Below, piece after piece: positions 11,019-20,300 of a stretch of DNA of 64,000 bases. A program made the position numbers and the translations under genes. Where the stretch lies: the NCBI GenBank assembly GCA_965204705.1, contig CBDBFE010000001.1, positions 61,777 to 125,776 of the forward strand, read 5' to 3'. The notes beneath the pieces were generated by a model. That model did not search any database, was not told where the DNA came from, and worked only from the letters and a program-made list of their open reading frames with translations. Position 1 is the stretch's first letter, and the number at the start of each line of letters is the position of its first letter. The DNA comes from Bin5 sp965204705 (GTDB lineage: Bacteria; Chloroflexota; Anaerolineae; Caldilineales; Caldilineaceae).

Positions 11019-11238
11019 AGCCCCCGGCAGCGCCCGCCATGAATGAACACAGCCGCACTGCCGGCGCCCTCTTCATCTTGTCCGCGTAAAGGAAGACACG
11101 GTGAAATGAAGCGAACTGCAAGGAACGGCCCTGTCTTCCCGGAACCCTTTGCGTCAACTCTCCGTTATCAGGGTGAACTCGGCCTCGAAGGCCGCGTGCC
11201 CTGAGAGATTCCCCAAGAAGCCTGAGGTGAAAGAACGG

Positions 11239-11967
11239 ATGAAATCGATTATTGACCCCTCGTCGGACGTCGCCGCATCCGAAGTCAGGGGAGGCCGGTT
11301 AAGGCAGATCGTTCTGGCGCTGGCTATCCTCCTTCTCACACTGGTAGTGTCTGGGGCAATCTTTGGCGCCAGAGCCTTCCTGGAGGGCCAAGAGATTAGG
11401 GAATATGTTGGCGGGCCTTACGGTTCGCAGCTGCTCTATCTGCAGGGGTGCGAGTTGGGTGCGTCGGGCGGGGGACAGACGACCGCTTCGCAAACTCTGG
11501 AGGAGCAGATCGAATTTTGCCGGCGAACGGTATCCTCACGCGCCGGTTACTATGTTTACGATTTCAATATCAAGAGATCGGTCGCTCTTTCCAGGGAGGA
11601 TATGGATCTTTGGCGGCAGTACGCGGTTCTCGCCTTCCCCGGGTCTCTCGGCGAAGCGGTCGGCAACAGCGAAACCAACCAATTCAACAGAATCGTTCCC
11701 TTTGAGGCGTTCCCAGGATTTGAGTACGACTGCGTTCTGGACGATAACCAATCTGAAGCCAGCTGCAAGGTTGCGACAGCGTCATGCGAATTCAGCGGCG
11801 AAGCGATCCGGTGCACCGTGTTCAACCCGCAATCCGAAAGCGCTGAACTACACCTCATCGAACGGGACAAAAAACTCGATCTCTTCGTGCCGCACGGGTT
11901 CATCACAGGACCTGATCTGTATAAAATGCTTAAGCCCCGCTTCTTTCCGTCCCTCGACTCGATGTAG
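11239..11967 (+). CDS. Single-pass membrane-anchored protein (243 aa)
   Basis: A short cytosolic N-terminus is followed by one membrane helix (IVLALAILLLTLVVSGAIFGA), then an extracytoplasmic domain with several cysteines (GCELG, EFCRR, YDCVL, SCKVA, CEFSGEAIRC). The paired Cys suggest disulfides outside the membrane. The ATG at 11239 has GAGGTG upstream; the longer frame from 11149 lacks a good site. I do not recognise the family. It follows the sensor kinase in the same direction at about 220 bp. Confidence 0.6.
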   Translation: MKSIIDPSSDVAASEVRGGRLRQIVLALAILLLTLVVSGAIFGARAFLEGQEIREYVGGPYGSQLLYLQGCELGASGGGQTTASQTLEEQIEFCRRTVSSRAGYYVYDFNIKRSVALSREDMDLWRQYAVLAFPGSLGEAVGNSETNQFNRIVPFEAFPGFEYDCVLDDNQSEASCKVATASCEFSGEAIRCTVFNPQSESAELHLIERDKKLDLFVPHGFITGPDLYKMLKPRFFPSLDSM

Positions 11968-12037
11968 ACAGGCACAGGCGCCCTCCTCTGCCGGACTGCC
12001 CATGCTGAAGCAAAGCGCTCCCGGGAAGGTTCTCCGC

Positions 12038-12331
12038 TCAGGAGCGGCTCGCTTTTGACCGCCGCTGTGCGTAGCGCGCCTGCACGCCTTCCGCAAAGGC
12101 ACAAAAAATGTGGGCGGGCACGAATGCGCAGTTGCGTTTGCCGTAGTCGCCGCTCAGCCACCGGGGCGAGTAGCGGGCGGCGACACAGGACCTGATTTCG
12201 TCGGTCTGAATGGGGCCGGCGGAGCGCCGGACGCGGCTGTCGACGACAAGGACGTCACCGGCATCGCCGCAGACCTGCTCTTCGTGGGGAATCGGGCTGA
12301 GGCCATGGTACAAACATCGCGGGCAGTTCAC
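12038..12331 (-). CDS. Possible hypothetical protein or gene fragment (97 aa)
   Basis: The frame contains a segment that reads like real protein (VLVVDSRVRRSAGPIQTDEI...PRWLSGDYGKRN). Its N-terminal end merges with a solitary unit of the tandem-array repeat. It may be a remnant of a gene truncated by the repeat. No domain recognised. Confidence 0.3.
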   Translation of the reverse strand: MNCPRCLYHGLSPIPHEEQVCGDAGDVLVVDSRVRRSAGPIQTDEIRSCVAARYSPRWLSGDYGKRNCAFVPAHIFCAFAEGVQARYAQRRSKASRS

Positions 12332-12389
12332 TGAAAACTAAAAACCGGCTACTAAAAACTGCCTTTCCGCGTCCCTCCGCGGACAGAAA
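12322..12389. repeat. Solitary unit of the 85/86-bp repeat
   Basis: One copy of 'cagttcactgaaaactaaaa' with the AACTGCC partner and the 'ccgcgtccctccgcggac' hairpin. It shows that the array unit also occurs singly, as expected for a dispersed repeat that can amplify in tandem. Confidence 0.85.
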
Positions 12390-12421
12390 GGGCCCTTCTG
12401 CGCTGTTCTCATCCGACTGCT

Positions 12422-12877
12422 TCAGGGGGCGACAGGCGGTACCAGAGACGCATCCTCATTGCCCTGCAGTCGCCGTATCTCCTCGGCCAGTTCAACAAAA
12501 CGGCCATAGCTGCCGAAACGATACGTTGTTCGTTCGTCTATCGAGACTCGTCTCCACCTCTCTTTGCCGGTCCCCTTGCGACAAGCTACAGGACCACTCG
12601 CCGGCGCCGCTTCCACGATGCCCAGCCTGATAAAATCGAAGACCAGCTCGGCAACGAGCTCAGGCGTCATGCTTCCGTGACGGTAGCCGCCCGACCTCCT
12701 GGCAATCTGGGTATGCGTTGCCGAAAACTCTCTGCCGCCGCACGCGTCTGCCATCTCCGCCATACACGTAAGCAGCATCCGGTATTGCGGGTACATCAAA
12801 TCGAGCAGTCCGCTCCCTCTCAACGCCCCGGTTACGTTCCCAAAACTGTGTTCACCCATCCGTGCCCTCATCATCAT
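12422..12877 (-). CDS. Hypothetical helical protein, possible winged-helix DNA binder (151 aa)
   Basis: The centre reads RMLLTCMAEMADACGG...THTQIARRSGGYRHGSMTPELVAELVFDFIRLGIVE. This is a helical block followed by an HTH-like step, a layout seen in phage or plasmid regulatory proteins. That is a weak similarity by eye only. Several Met codons near the start leave the exact N-terminus open. It sits next to defence-gene remnants. Confidence 0.45.
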   Translation of the reverse strand: MMMRARMGEHSFGNVTGALRGSGLLDLMYPQYRMLLTCMAEMADACGGREFSATHTQIARRSGGYRHGSMTPELVAELVFDFIRLGIVEAAPASGPVACRKGTGKERWRRVSIDERTTYRFGSYGRFVELAEEIRRLQGNEDASLVPPVAP

Positions 12878-13057
12878 CAGGCTGAACAGCTGTCTCGCCG
12901 GTCGATCTGCGTAATTTGACTTCAGCAGCGACTCTCAAATCAGATCTCGCAGCTTCCCCCGAAAGTACCGGAAACTGGGAGATGCGTTGTTCTCCACATC
13001 CATCAGCGGGGCGATTTTCGTCGCCCATGCCGACTTCTCCCTGCCCACAGCCTGCCC

Positions 13058-13508
13058 TCACCTTCCCGCCAGCGCTCTTGAGCCGCCCGGAAATACAGCG
13101 TCCCTGCCCTGCGGATACGCCCCCTTGATCGCGGTCATGTCGCCGAGTAGCCAGGCTTCGCCTTCTTCGATCGCAATACAGAAGCGGGTGTCCGGTTTAG
13201 GATCGCACGCATGGAGGACTGCGAAGAGCTCCTGGCGAAACGTCTTCAGACAGTTGTCATCCAGGTCGCAGACCACGATCACCGCCGCCGCGCCCGCGTG
13301 CATCGCAGGCATCTTCCACGCCGGACTTCAGAGCATCGGCCAGGAACCCGAACGCATCAAACAGGGCGCTCTTGCCGGCCCCGTTCTTGCCGATAACCGC
13401 CGTCAAGGCGGTGAGCGGCTGGCCTTCGGGTTGATTCCACAGACGGCCCAGGGTCACATCCCTGAGCGCCTTGAAATTCCTTACTCGGAACCCCTGAATC
13501 CTGGCCAT
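13058..13508 (-). pseudogene. AAA/RecF-like ATPase fused by deletion to a DUF4276 gene
   Basis: The N-terminal ~70 residues are the start of an overcoming-lysogenisation/SMC-type ATPase: MARIQGFRVRNFKALRDVTL and Walker A GKNGAGKS, then FGFLADALKSGVE. Right after ACDARGRGG the frame shifts into the C-terminal part of a DUF4276 protein (VIVVCDLDD...CIAIEEGEAWLLGD...KGAYP). The two families are frequent neighbours, so this looks like one deletion that removed the end of the ATPase and the start of DUF4276. Neither product can be functional. The ATPase 5' end is duplicated at 14593-14690. Confidence 0.75.
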
Positions 13509-13600
13509 CTTGCAGCCCCCGTTTTCTACACGGTAGGACAGGTCAATCCAAGACAAATCGGCCTTGGCGCGTCGGGACTACTTGGTCTCGGCGTCCAACC
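13440..13600. repeat. Duplicated ATPase 5' region and methylase-tail segment, copy 1
   Basis: This stretch (ATPase start plus the upstream tail encoding VPTRQGRF) recurs as 14593-14690 joined to 15012-15065. In the second copy the two parts are separated by the MITE at 14734-15009. The tail PTRQGRF(V/T)LD is shared with the DUF1156 remnant, so methylase and ATPase were probably neighbouring genes before the duplication. Confidence 0.7.
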
Positions 13601-13742
13601 TCCCTATTGTCCTTGGGAAGTCGTATAATGTAAATCATGGCTGAGTCCTCTCCTCCCCTGTGCGGACCTTCTTTTGTTATCGCACACCGCCCGCAAGTTG
13701 TAGAATGCTTCATGTACGGAAGCACGCCTTGATGGGAGACGC

Positions 13743-14060
13743 ATGAGGGACACAGAGACTGCGGTGCCCGCCCAGGGTAGGCAAACCACCATGCCCCCGC
13801 GCCGCCCTCGCGCAGAGACGGCCCGCTTGGGCGACGAGATATATGAGCGGGACATCCGTCCGCAGGTCGAGGTGGACCACCACGGGGAATATGTCGCCAT
13901 CGACGTTGACAGCGGAAGCTGGGCCATCTCCGACGACCTTCGGGCGGCAGCCAAGCGTCTGCGGACGCAGCGCCCCGGCGCTGTTGACGTCTGGCTGCTT
14001 CGGGTTGGATACCGGGCCCTGCATCACTTTGGGGGTCGTCCCCTTCGGAGCGCCGGGTGA
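13743..14060 (+). CDS. Hypothetical protein (105 aa) upstream of an aspartic protease gene
   Basis: The core reads RLGDEIYERDIRPQVE...GEYVAIDVDSGSWAISDD...AAKRLRTQRPGAVDVWLLRVG. I recognise this as the small protein that often precedes retropepsin-like proteases in several phyla; its role is not established. It ends in a GTGA overlap with the next gene, showing translational coupling. The start could be this ATG or the Met at residue 17 (MPPRRPRAE). Confidence 0.6.
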   Translation: MRDTETAVPAQGRQTTMPPRRPRAETARLGDEIYERDIRPQVEVDHHGEYVAIDVDSGSWAISDDLRAAAKRLRTQRPGAVDVWLLRVGYRALHHFGGRPLRSAG

Positions 14061-14417
14061 TAGAGGGCGTGGTGAACGCCGCCTATGAGCCGGTAGTGGT
14101 CCTGACCGTACATGGTCCATCGGGGCAGGCAACTGAAATCGAGGCGATAATAGACACCGGCTTCAACCGTGACGCCTGCGTTGGCGGCGGAATTGGAACT
14201 ATCCCTTGAGGGCGCGAGCCGGGCAACCCTTGCCGGCGGCAGCGAGGTGACCTTCGATCTTTACGACGTTGCGGTGCTCTGGGACGGTCAGCCGAGATAT
14301 GTCCTGGCCGGTGCTGCCGATACGACGCCTCTCGTGGGTATGCGCATGCTGGACCGCCACAACCTGAACATCGACGTAGAGAACGCAGGCCGCGTCGTCA
14401 TCCAGGCCAAAGAGTAG
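14057..14417 (+). pseudogene. Frameshifted retropepsin-like (clan AA) aspartic protease
   Basis: From the GTG at 14057 the frame reads VNAAYEPVVVLTVHGP...AIIDTGFN, giving the catalytic D-T-G. It then runs out of frame. The rest of the protein continues in another frame from about 14169: TPALAAELEL, ATLAGGSEVTFDLYD, PLVGMRMLDRHNLNIDVE. In intact relatives the Asp-Thr-Gly is followed by a GFLTLP-like segment that is missing here. A short deletion therefore broke the gene, and the upstream 105-residue partner is left without it. Confidence 0.75.
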
Positions 14418-14592
14418 CCGCACTCCTCCTTTCCCGCCGCAGCGGGCATTGCCCCGATCACTTGGGGAAAATTACCCCAGGGCAACTGCTGAGCTTGGCC
14501 CCGGAAACTGGACCACAAGCTACAGTTCATAGTAGAGCATCAATCTCCCCTCGCAAATCTGCCGGATTTGTCTTCGACGAGGATTTCAAAAG

Positions 14593-14690
14593 GCGGCCCA
14601 GGGTCACATCCCTGCGCGCCTTGAAATTCCTTACTCGGAACCCCTGAATCCTGGCCATCTTGCAGTCCCTATTTGCTACACGGTAGGACA
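14593..14690 (-). pseudogene. Second copy of the ATPase 5' end
   Basis: Nearly identical to 13448-13545, including the coding part for ARIQGFRVRNFKA. It stops after that short N-terminal segment, so it is a fragment. The upstream sequence is split by the MITE. Confidence 0.7.
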
Positions 14691-14733
14691 GGGATCACGT
14701 CCCGTCTGCCCTGAACGCCAGTCGTAATGCCTA

Positions 14734-15009
14734 GGGTTCGTTGACGTTTGACGGTATAGCGATCCGCGGTAGCAAAGTGCGGCTTATCCCTGAAGAACTG
14801 CGCAACTGCGAAATGAAAACTTGATAGGCCCCAGGTGTTCTCCGCGGCCCTCCCTGGCCCTTCGTGGACAGAGAAAGGTGTTCTTCGTGGCCCTTAGTGG
14901 CCCTTCGTGGACAAAAAGGTGTTCTCCGTGGTCCTCTGTGGCCCTCCGTGGACAAAAAAGGTGTTTTGCTCTGGCTTGTCTCACAAAAAAGGCAAACGTC
15001 AACGAGTCC
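14734..15009. mobile_element. MITE with TA target duplication, copy 1 (276 bp)
   Basis: The ends are inverted repeats: left 'gggttcgttgacgtttg', right 'caaacgtcaacgagtcc'. The element is bordered on both sides by TA. The interior consists of 'cttcgtggacaaaaaggtgt'-type short repeats and encodes nothing. The second copy (48304-48558) has the same ends, also between TA dinucleotides. A TA target is typical of IS630/Tc1-mariner transposition, so I infer a non-autonomous relative of that group. Confidence 0.85.
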
Positions 15010-15012
15010 TAG

Positions 15013-15399
15013 TCAATCCAAGGTAAATCGGCCCTGGCGCGTCGGGATCACACAATCTCGGTCCTTGACATGGTTGCTGAGCGTCTCCAGAATCGAGCGC
15101 TCCTCCAAACCGGCCTCGGCCAGCTCGATCAAGGCCTGCAGGATCTGCGCAAACAGCGCGTTGCGCTGCAGCCCGCGTTCGTCAATGTAACTGTTCGCCT
15201 TGCCTTGGTCGCCGCCGCGCCACAGCTGCATCAGCTTGTGTGCCTGGTCTGTCAGCGGTACGGGACGCCCGCCCGGGCCTTCAATGCCTGGAATACGCCC
15301 CGTGCGCCGGTTCCGGGGCTTCAGCCCGACAACATGAGTGCCGCCGGGCCAGTCGTTACCCGGGCTCCGCTCCTGGCCGAACGCATCAGCAGGGACCGC
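15013..15399 (-). pseudogene. C-terminal remnant of a DUF1156-type DNA methylase
   Basis: About 129 residues remain open. They carry PGNDWPGGTHVVGLKPR, a linker GIEGPGGRPVPLTDQAHKL, then the terminal helical part MQLWRGGDQGKA...ALIELAEAG...ILETLSNHV. This order matches the end of large DUF1156 adenine-specific methylases as I remember them. An in-frame TAA lies just upstream and the catalytic part is absent. It sits next to the ATPase 5' fragment, as expected for an ancestral defence operon. Confidence 0.65.
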
Positions 15400-15570
15400 T
15401 TAAGCCGCACTCTCTTATCAATGCGCGCCTTGCGGAATTCGCGCACGTCAGCGCCATGGTCGGTTCCTCCAACTTGGAGTTGTCATGACGCCTCCTCGTG
15501 GGTGCGGGCCCGCCAACGCGCGCCTGACAGAGAGGAAAACAGCGAGGACCAACGCCCATCAACTGTACCC

Positions 15571-16893
15571 TCACGGCATCTCCCACAGAAGCCGCAGCGG
15601 CACTGCATAGAGCCCCTCGTCGAAGCGCACGCACGCCTCACCATCGTAAAGCACCACCCCGCCGGTAAACCGCCTGCCTGCAGCATTCTTGAGCTTGCGC
15701 AGGGCCTGGAAGTCCGCTGCCGTCACCGTTGCCCCTGCCTTGACTTCTACGCCCGCCAGCGCCTGTGTCCCCCGCTCGAGGACGATGTCCACCTCGACGC
15801 CGTCCTTGTCCCGGAAGTGAAAAAAGGTAACAGGGTCCGGTTGCCAGCTTGCCTGCCGGCGTAACTCCTGGTAAACGAAAGTCTCCACCAGTTGCCCCAG
15901 CAATGACCGGTCCGCCGCGAGACCGGATGCATCCATCCCAAGCAGAGCGCAGGCCAGACCGGTATCCCCAAGATGGAGTTTGGGTGTCTTGATGAGGCGT
16001 TTCAGGCGATTGCTGTGCCAGGGTGGCAGCTGCTCCAGCAGGAACACCCGTTCAAGCAGAGTGATGTAATCCCGGATCGTGGGGCGGCTGACTTGGAACG
16101 GGGCAGCCAGTCCGGAGAGATTAAACAAAGTAGCCGTCTGGACGGCCGCGTGCGTCAGCAGCCGCGGCAATACATCGAGGGAACGGATGCGGGCGATCTC
16201 AGGTACATCCCGCTGTACCTGGGCTTCAAGATAACTTCGGTACCAATTGGCGCGTCGCCGGCCTGCGGGTCGCGCCAGCGCGGCGGGATATCCGCCCGCT
16301 ACAATTCGCCCAATAAGCCCCTTCCCCAGACGCGCTATGCGGCGGCTCTCGAACCCGCCGCCGAACAGGGCGTCAAGAAAGCCCGGCAACCGGGCCTCGG
16401 TGCCGGATGGACCCGGCCCTCCGTGCAGCTCACACTGCGCCAGCGGATGCAGTCTGACCGTTTCCATGCGGCCGGCCAAAGAATCTGACAGCGCCGGCGT
16501 CTGCAACACGTTGCTCGAACCCGTTAGCAGGAAGCGTCCGGGCAGCCGCCTGCGGTCCACCTCCAGTTTCAAAGCGGCAAAGAGCGCAGGAACCCGTTGC
16601 ACTTCGTCGAGAATAACCAGATCGGGCAACTCCGCGACGAAGCCCAGCGGATCAGCCTCAGCGCCCGCGCGCACAACCTCATCATCAAAGGAGAAGTAGG
16701 TGTAATCCTCGGGTCTGTCGGGTAAAGTTCTTGACGGACGTCTCCCGCCGGCCGGGTTCTCTGAGGTACAGACCATTTGGGCAAGGGTGGTCTTGCCGCA
16801 CTGTCGAGGCCCCTGGATCAGGACGACCGGCGAGTCCTCCAGGGCCTCTGTTAAGCGCCTTTCGGCGAAACGGGGGGTACAAGGTATCTCCAG
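15571..16893 (-). CDS. AAA+ ATPase with DUF4143 domain
   Basis: Residues after LEIPCTPRFAERRLTEALE carry Walker A GPRQCGKTTLAQ, Walker B LVILDEVQRVP and sensor 1 FLLTGSSN. The C-terminal DUF4143 part follows: LSGLAAPFQVSRPTIRDYITLLERVFLLEQLPPW, then FFHFRDKDGVEVDIVLERG, a PD-(D/E)XK-like strand pair. Length (~440 aa) is normal. No ATG, GTG or TTG is in frame before Walker A: the frame is open to 16935 but offers only a CTG at 16893. The first ATG (16776) would delete Walker A. Either a rare start is used or the true 5' end was replaced by the 23-bp repeats upstream. Members are often found in accessory regions; function unclear. Confidence 0.8.
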   Translation of the reverse strand: MEIPCTPRFAERRLTEALEDSPVVLIQGPRQCGKTTLAQMVCTSENPAGGRRPSRTLPDRPEDYTYFSFDDEVVRAGAEADPLGFVAELPDLVILDEVQRVPALFAALKLEVDRRRLPGRFLLTGSSNVLQTPALSDSLAGRMETVRLHPLAQCELHGGPGPSGTEARLPGFLDALFGGGFESRRIARLGKGLIGRIVAGGYPAALARPAGRRRANWYRSYLEAQVQRDVPEIARIRSLDVLPRLLTHAAVQTATLFNLSGLAAPFQVSRPTIRDYITLLERVFLLEQLPPWHSNRLKRLIKTPKLHLGDTGLACALLGMDASGLAADRSLLGQLVETFVYQELRRQASWQPDPVTFFHFRDKDGVEVDIVLERGTQALAGVEVKAGATVTAADFQALRKLKNAAGRRFTGGVVLYDGEACVRFDEGLYAVPLRLLWEMP

Positions 16894-16897
16894 CCAT

Positions 16898-16958
16898 CGG
16901 CTGATTGTAACTTTCTGCTGCGGCTGATTGCAACTTTATCTTGCGGCTGATTGAAAGG
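16898..16958. repeat. 2.6 copies of a 23-bp direct repeat upstream of the ATPase
   Basis: Units start at 16898, 16921 and 16944 with 'cggctgattg(t/c)aacttt'. They lie exactly where the ATPase ribosome-binding site and start should be. They may be an operator, or slippage that displaced the native start. Confidence 0.8.
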
Positions 16959-16959
16959 T

Positions 16960-17374
16960 TCAGCGCCCGTTTCTGCGCCTTCGGTGGCTCTTCACAGCCT
17001 TCAAAAGAGCCCCTGACCGATGTCTCGGTACTCTGTGGTTTCCGGGCCCCAGTTCCTTAGCGCCTCAAAAGCCACTTGGAACGCCCTGCAACGCCTCGGA
17101 CTTTCACCGGCAATACCAGGAGATGGAGACGGTCTCGCGTGTGAAAGCCTTCCCTAATGAAAGGGAAAGCCATGATTCGCCGGCTTGGCCGGGCCGCGGC
17201 TGCCTATCGGTGTGAGTAGCGTGCCGGCGCCGGCCGGTGCAGCGCCGAAATTCCGAGCGATAGCATTGCGTAAAGAAACCGGCAAAGCGGCCGCAAATTC
17301 AGAAAGTTTTGGTCAAGTCTGCGCAAAATGATAGATTGACACGAAACTGACTACCCTGAAATACCTCAGACGCT
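16960..17374. other. Intergenic region upstream of the RM enzyme
   Basis: No gene seen in about 415 bp. It includes a GC-rich palindrome near 17220-17240 (GCCGGCGCCGGC). A TTGACA-like hexamer lies about 40 bp before the ATG at 17375, with a poor -10 (aaatac) at 17-bp spacing; this is a possible promoter only. Confidence 0.4.
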
Positions 17375-20300
17375 ATGAACACGACCTCTACAATTCACAA
17401 AGCCCTGCAAGAGTTCGCTGCCGCGGTGACGGACAAGCTGACGCAGATCACACACGGCGAACCGGAAGAGCAGCTGCGCGCGCCTTTCGAGAATTTCATG
17501 GGCGCTGCCGCCGGCGCGCTCGGTTGGGATGTCGTCTGCACCGGTGAAACGCCCCTTCCGGATCGCCTCGGCCGCCCGGATTACGCAGTGCATCTGAACA
17601 GCCTGCTTGCCGGCTATGTGGAACTCAAACCAGCGGGCACCGGAGCCACTGCTTCCCGTTTTGTAGGCCACAACCGCAGACAGTTCAACCGCTTCTCCGC
17701 CATCCCCAACATCCTCTACACCGACGGCAACGAGTGGGCGCTCTACCGTAACGGCGAGCTGGTAGACAGGGTAGTCCGCCTCTCCGGCGATGTCGCTTCC
17801 GAGGGCAAAAAAGCGGTTGGGCCGCAGGACGTGCATGCGCTCGAAAGTCTGCTGCGCGACTTTCTCATGTGGAAGCCCTTCATTCCCACTGACCGCGCTG
17901 GCCGCATCGACCTTCGTCGATTTGCCGCGCTGCTCGCGCCGCTCTGCCGCATGTTGCGCGACGACGTGACCGATGCACTCAAGCGTCCGGATTCACCCCT
18001 CCTGCAACTGGCTCAGGACTGGCGCCAGCTTCTCTTCCCCGACGCGCCGGACGAACAGTTCTCCGACGCCTACGCCCAGACCGTCCTTTTCGCGCTGCTG
18101 CTGGGCCGCAGCGAGGGAGCCGACCCGCTCACACTCGGAAGCGCAGAAAACGCGCTGTCCGCACAGCACAATCTGCTGTCGCGGGCGCTGCAAGTGCTGA
18201 CCGACCCCAACGCGCGCGCCGACATCGCCGCTCCGTTAGACCTGCTGCTGCGCGTGGTCGCGGTCGTGCCGCCCGCCGCGCTGACCAGTCCCGACGACCC
18301 CTGGCTCTACTTCTACGAGGACTTTCTCGCCGTTTACGATCCCCGTCTGCGCAAGGACGCCGGCGCCTACTACACGCCGGTCGAGGTCGTGCGCGCACAG
18401 GTGCGCCTGATCGACAATCTGCTCGTGGAACGTCTGGGCAAACCGCTCGGCTTCGCCGACCCTGATGTGGTCACGCTTGATCCGGCGTTGGGAACCGGCA
18501 CCTACCTGCTCGGCGTCATCGAACACGCCCTCGGCCGCGTCGAAGCCGAGCAGGGAGCGGGCGCGGTACCCAACCAGGCTACGACGCTGGCCGAAAACCT
18601 GTACGGCTTTGAGCTCATGGTAGGCCCCTATGCGGTGAGCGAACTGCGCATCAGCCGCGCCTTGCGCGACCGCGGCGGGCAACTGCCCGCGAAGGGCACG
18701 CACGTCTTCCTGACCGATACCCTCGAAAGCCCCAATGCCAAGCCGCTTCAACCACCGCTTTTCCTGCAGCCGATTGCCGACCAGCACGCCCGCGCCCTGA
18801 AGGTCAAAAGCAATGTGCCGGTAATCGTCTGCCTCGGCAACCCGCCCTACGACCGGCATGAGGCGGCCACGGACACGAACAGGGCACGCACCGGCGGCTG
18901 GGTGCGCCATGGCGATCGCGACGAACGGGCGATCCTGCGCGACTTTCTCGATCCGGCCGTCAGCGCCGGACATGGCGGCCATCTCAAGAACCTTTACAAT
19001 CTGTACGTCTACTTCTGGCGTTGGGCGTTATGGAAGGTCTTTGAGCAGGGGAACGGCGGGCCGGGCGTGGTCAGCTATATCAGCGCATCGAGCTACTTTG
19101 ACGGCGACGCCTTTTGTGGGATGCGCGAGCAGATGCGCCGCCAGTGCGACGAAATCTGGATTCTCGACCTCGGCGGCGAGGGACGGGGCACGCGGCGCAG
19201 CGAAAACGTCTTCGCTATCCAGACGCCTGTTGCCATCGCCGTGGCCTTCCGCTCGCAGGAGGCAAATACAGACGCGCCTGCAAAAGTCCACTATGCGCGC
19301 CTTGAAGGGACGCGCCAAGAGAAGCTGGCCGCGCTCGACGGCATTACCGGTTGCTCGATAGTGGAGTGGCGAGAGTGTCCCGATGAATGGAAGGCGCCGT
19401 TCCGTCCGGCGGGCGAAGGCGATTACTTTTCCCACCCCCTCCTGGCCGACCTGATGCCGTGGCAGCAATCCGGTGTCAAAGCTGGACGAACTTGGGTTGT
19501 TGCCCCCGAAATGAAGACGCTCCACAACCGTTGGTATCGTCTTCTGCAAGCAAAGGGAAACGAACGCAGGAGTCTTTTCAAGGATTCTCCCACTGGATGC
19601 AAAGCGCACGAAGCCGCGACCCAGTTGCCGCCATCGGAAGACAGGTTGAAAGCTATTTCCGATCTTGAGACAGGACAACCCGCTCCTGAGCTTGTACGTC
19701 TTGCCTACAGATCGTTCGACAGGCAATTCGTCTTTGGTGACGCCCGTCTGTTGGACAGGCCGGGACCGGCGCTGTGGCGCGCCCACAGCGATAGTCAGGT
19801 GTATCTGACCAGTTCGTTCACCCAACCTCTTGGAAATGGCCCCGCTCTGACTTCCTCAGTGTCAATTCCCGATCTTCACTACTTTTCAGGCCGTGGCGCA
19901 AAAGACGTTCTCCCACTCTACCGCGATAGCCGAGCGTCGCAGGCCAACATCGTGCCCGGACTGCTCGAACTACTTGGTGTTGCCTACCAGCACCCGGTCG
20001 CTCCGGAAGATTTTCTGGCATACGTCTACGGCGTGTTGGCGCAACCGGCTTTCACTACGCGCTTCGGCAAAGAACTGGAGACCCGCGAGCTGCGCCTGCC
20101 AATCACCTGCGACGCAGCGCTGTTTGAGAAGATGCGCGCGGCCGGCGCGAAGCTTCTCTGGTTGCATACTTATGGCGAGCGGTTCGTGCCCGAAGGCAAG
20201 CCCCGCGGCCAGGTTCCCCCCGGCGCGGCCAGATGCACCGTAGCCGTGCCCGGTGATACCGACGGCTATCCCGAAACCTTCGCCTACAACGACGAAACCG

